A DNA stretch of 43,778 nt from an uncultured cyanobacterium (GTDB lineage Bacteria; Cyanobacteriota; Cyanobacteriia; PCC-6307; Cyanobiaceae): positions 1 to 43,778 of the forward strand of contig CAIXBB010000043.1 in NCBI GenBank assembly GCA_903917565.1. Direction: 5' to 3'. The notes under the pieces are model-generated. The model ran no database searches. It was not told the DNA's origin and was given only the letters and a program-made list of their open reading frames with translations. The translations under genes and the position numbers were made by a program. Of the stretch, positions 43,676-43,778 are shown one piece after another. Every line of letters starts with the position of its first letter. Positions within the stretch are counted from its first letter, which is position 1.

Positions 43676-43778
43676 CGCGGTGGTGAGTGTACGGGCAGCG
43701 ATGTACTGCTGCTCGTAGTCGATTGGGCTGAGGTAGCCGATCGTTGAGTGACGGCGCTCACGGTTGTAGTAACCGTCG
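43667..43778 (-). CDS. IS3-family transposase OrfB, C-terminal end only
   Basis: The minus strand from the window edge reads DGYYNRERRHSTIGYLSPID and YEQQYIAARTLTTARP, then a stop at 43669-43667. YxNxxRxHSxLGYxSP is the classic end of the IS3-family DDE integrase (OrfB). The rest lies beyond the window. The element abuts, and probably inserted into, the IS1182-type transposase remnant. No frameshift is seen in this short part. Confidence 0.88.
   Translation of the reverse strand, partial: DGYYNRERRHSTIGYLSPIDYEQQYIAARTLTTARP

Noticed and set aside
1-43778. CRISPR array, prophage or restriction-modification island
   Set aside because: No regularly spaced direct repeats, phage structural genes, nuclease or methyltransferase pairs of that kind were seen; rsmH and chlM are housekeeping methyltransferases.

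Overview
The window looks like part of the chromosome of a high-G+C unicellular picocyanobacterium of the Synechococcus/Cyanobium type. The evidence is ndhH (cyanobacterial NDH-1), chlM (chlorophyll synthesis), a phylloquinone (vitamin K1) gene block with a phytyl-type MenA, a Ycf29-like response regulator, and several small families typical of cyanobacteria (DUF2752, DUF3285-like, DUF456, HpsJ-like). No rRNA, tRNA or CRISPR array was found.

Layout. 1-306: remnants of two IS3-type elements. 669-4587: surface-polysaccharide genes, namely a large TPR plus double glycosyltransferase fusion and a broken GT4 glycosyltransferase. 4584-18954: dense housekeeping genes: trpB, a PhyH-type oxygenase, a SUI1-like factor, cysC, an AI-2E family permease, purE, nagA, chlM, an RluA-type pseudouridine synthase, a response regulator, a cysteine desulfurase, DUF456, rsmH and ndhH. 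18951-21404: DUF2752, an AT-richer fatty-acid desaturase and a membrane protein. 21534-27277: the phylloquinone block, with a thioesterase (probable DHNA-CoA thioesterase), menE, menC, menA and divergent menF, plus two small membrane proteins at the end of the men operon. 27270-33770: gshB, a glutaredoxin with an abnormal active site, prfB with a programmed +1 frameshift, ybeY, dgkA, a glutamine amidotransferase, a degenerate metallo-beta-lactamase-fold protein and a HisC-like aminotransferase. 34165-38398: a membrane polyferredoxin, a SpeG-like acetyltransferase and argS. 38334-43778: a low-density accessory region with a decayed nucleotidyltransferase (MNT) pair, 1.2 kb of hairpin-bearing spacer, a PEP-CTERM-like exported protein interrupted by an amber codon, an HpsJ-like membrane protein, a frameshifted IS1182-type transposase and the end of an IS3-type element.

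How the genes work together. MenF (isochorismate synthase), MenC (OSB synthase), MenE (OSB-CoA ligase), the hotdog thioesterase (DHNA-CoA hydrolysis) and MenA (phytylation) are five steps toward the photosystem I quinone; MenD and MenB are not in the window. gshB and the glutaredoxin overlap and form a glutathione unit. Many pairs share a 4-base start/stop overlap (GTGA or ATGA), so translational coupling is a pervasive design here.

The most unusual points are substitutions at expected catalytic residues in four otherwise intact proteins (RluA-type synthase, glutaredoxin, MenC, metallo-beta-lactamase fold), the three-module glycosyltransferase, the amber-interrupted PEP-CTERM-like gene beside an HpsJ-like gene, and IS debris at both window edges. 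I found no defence island or clearly new multi-gene system.
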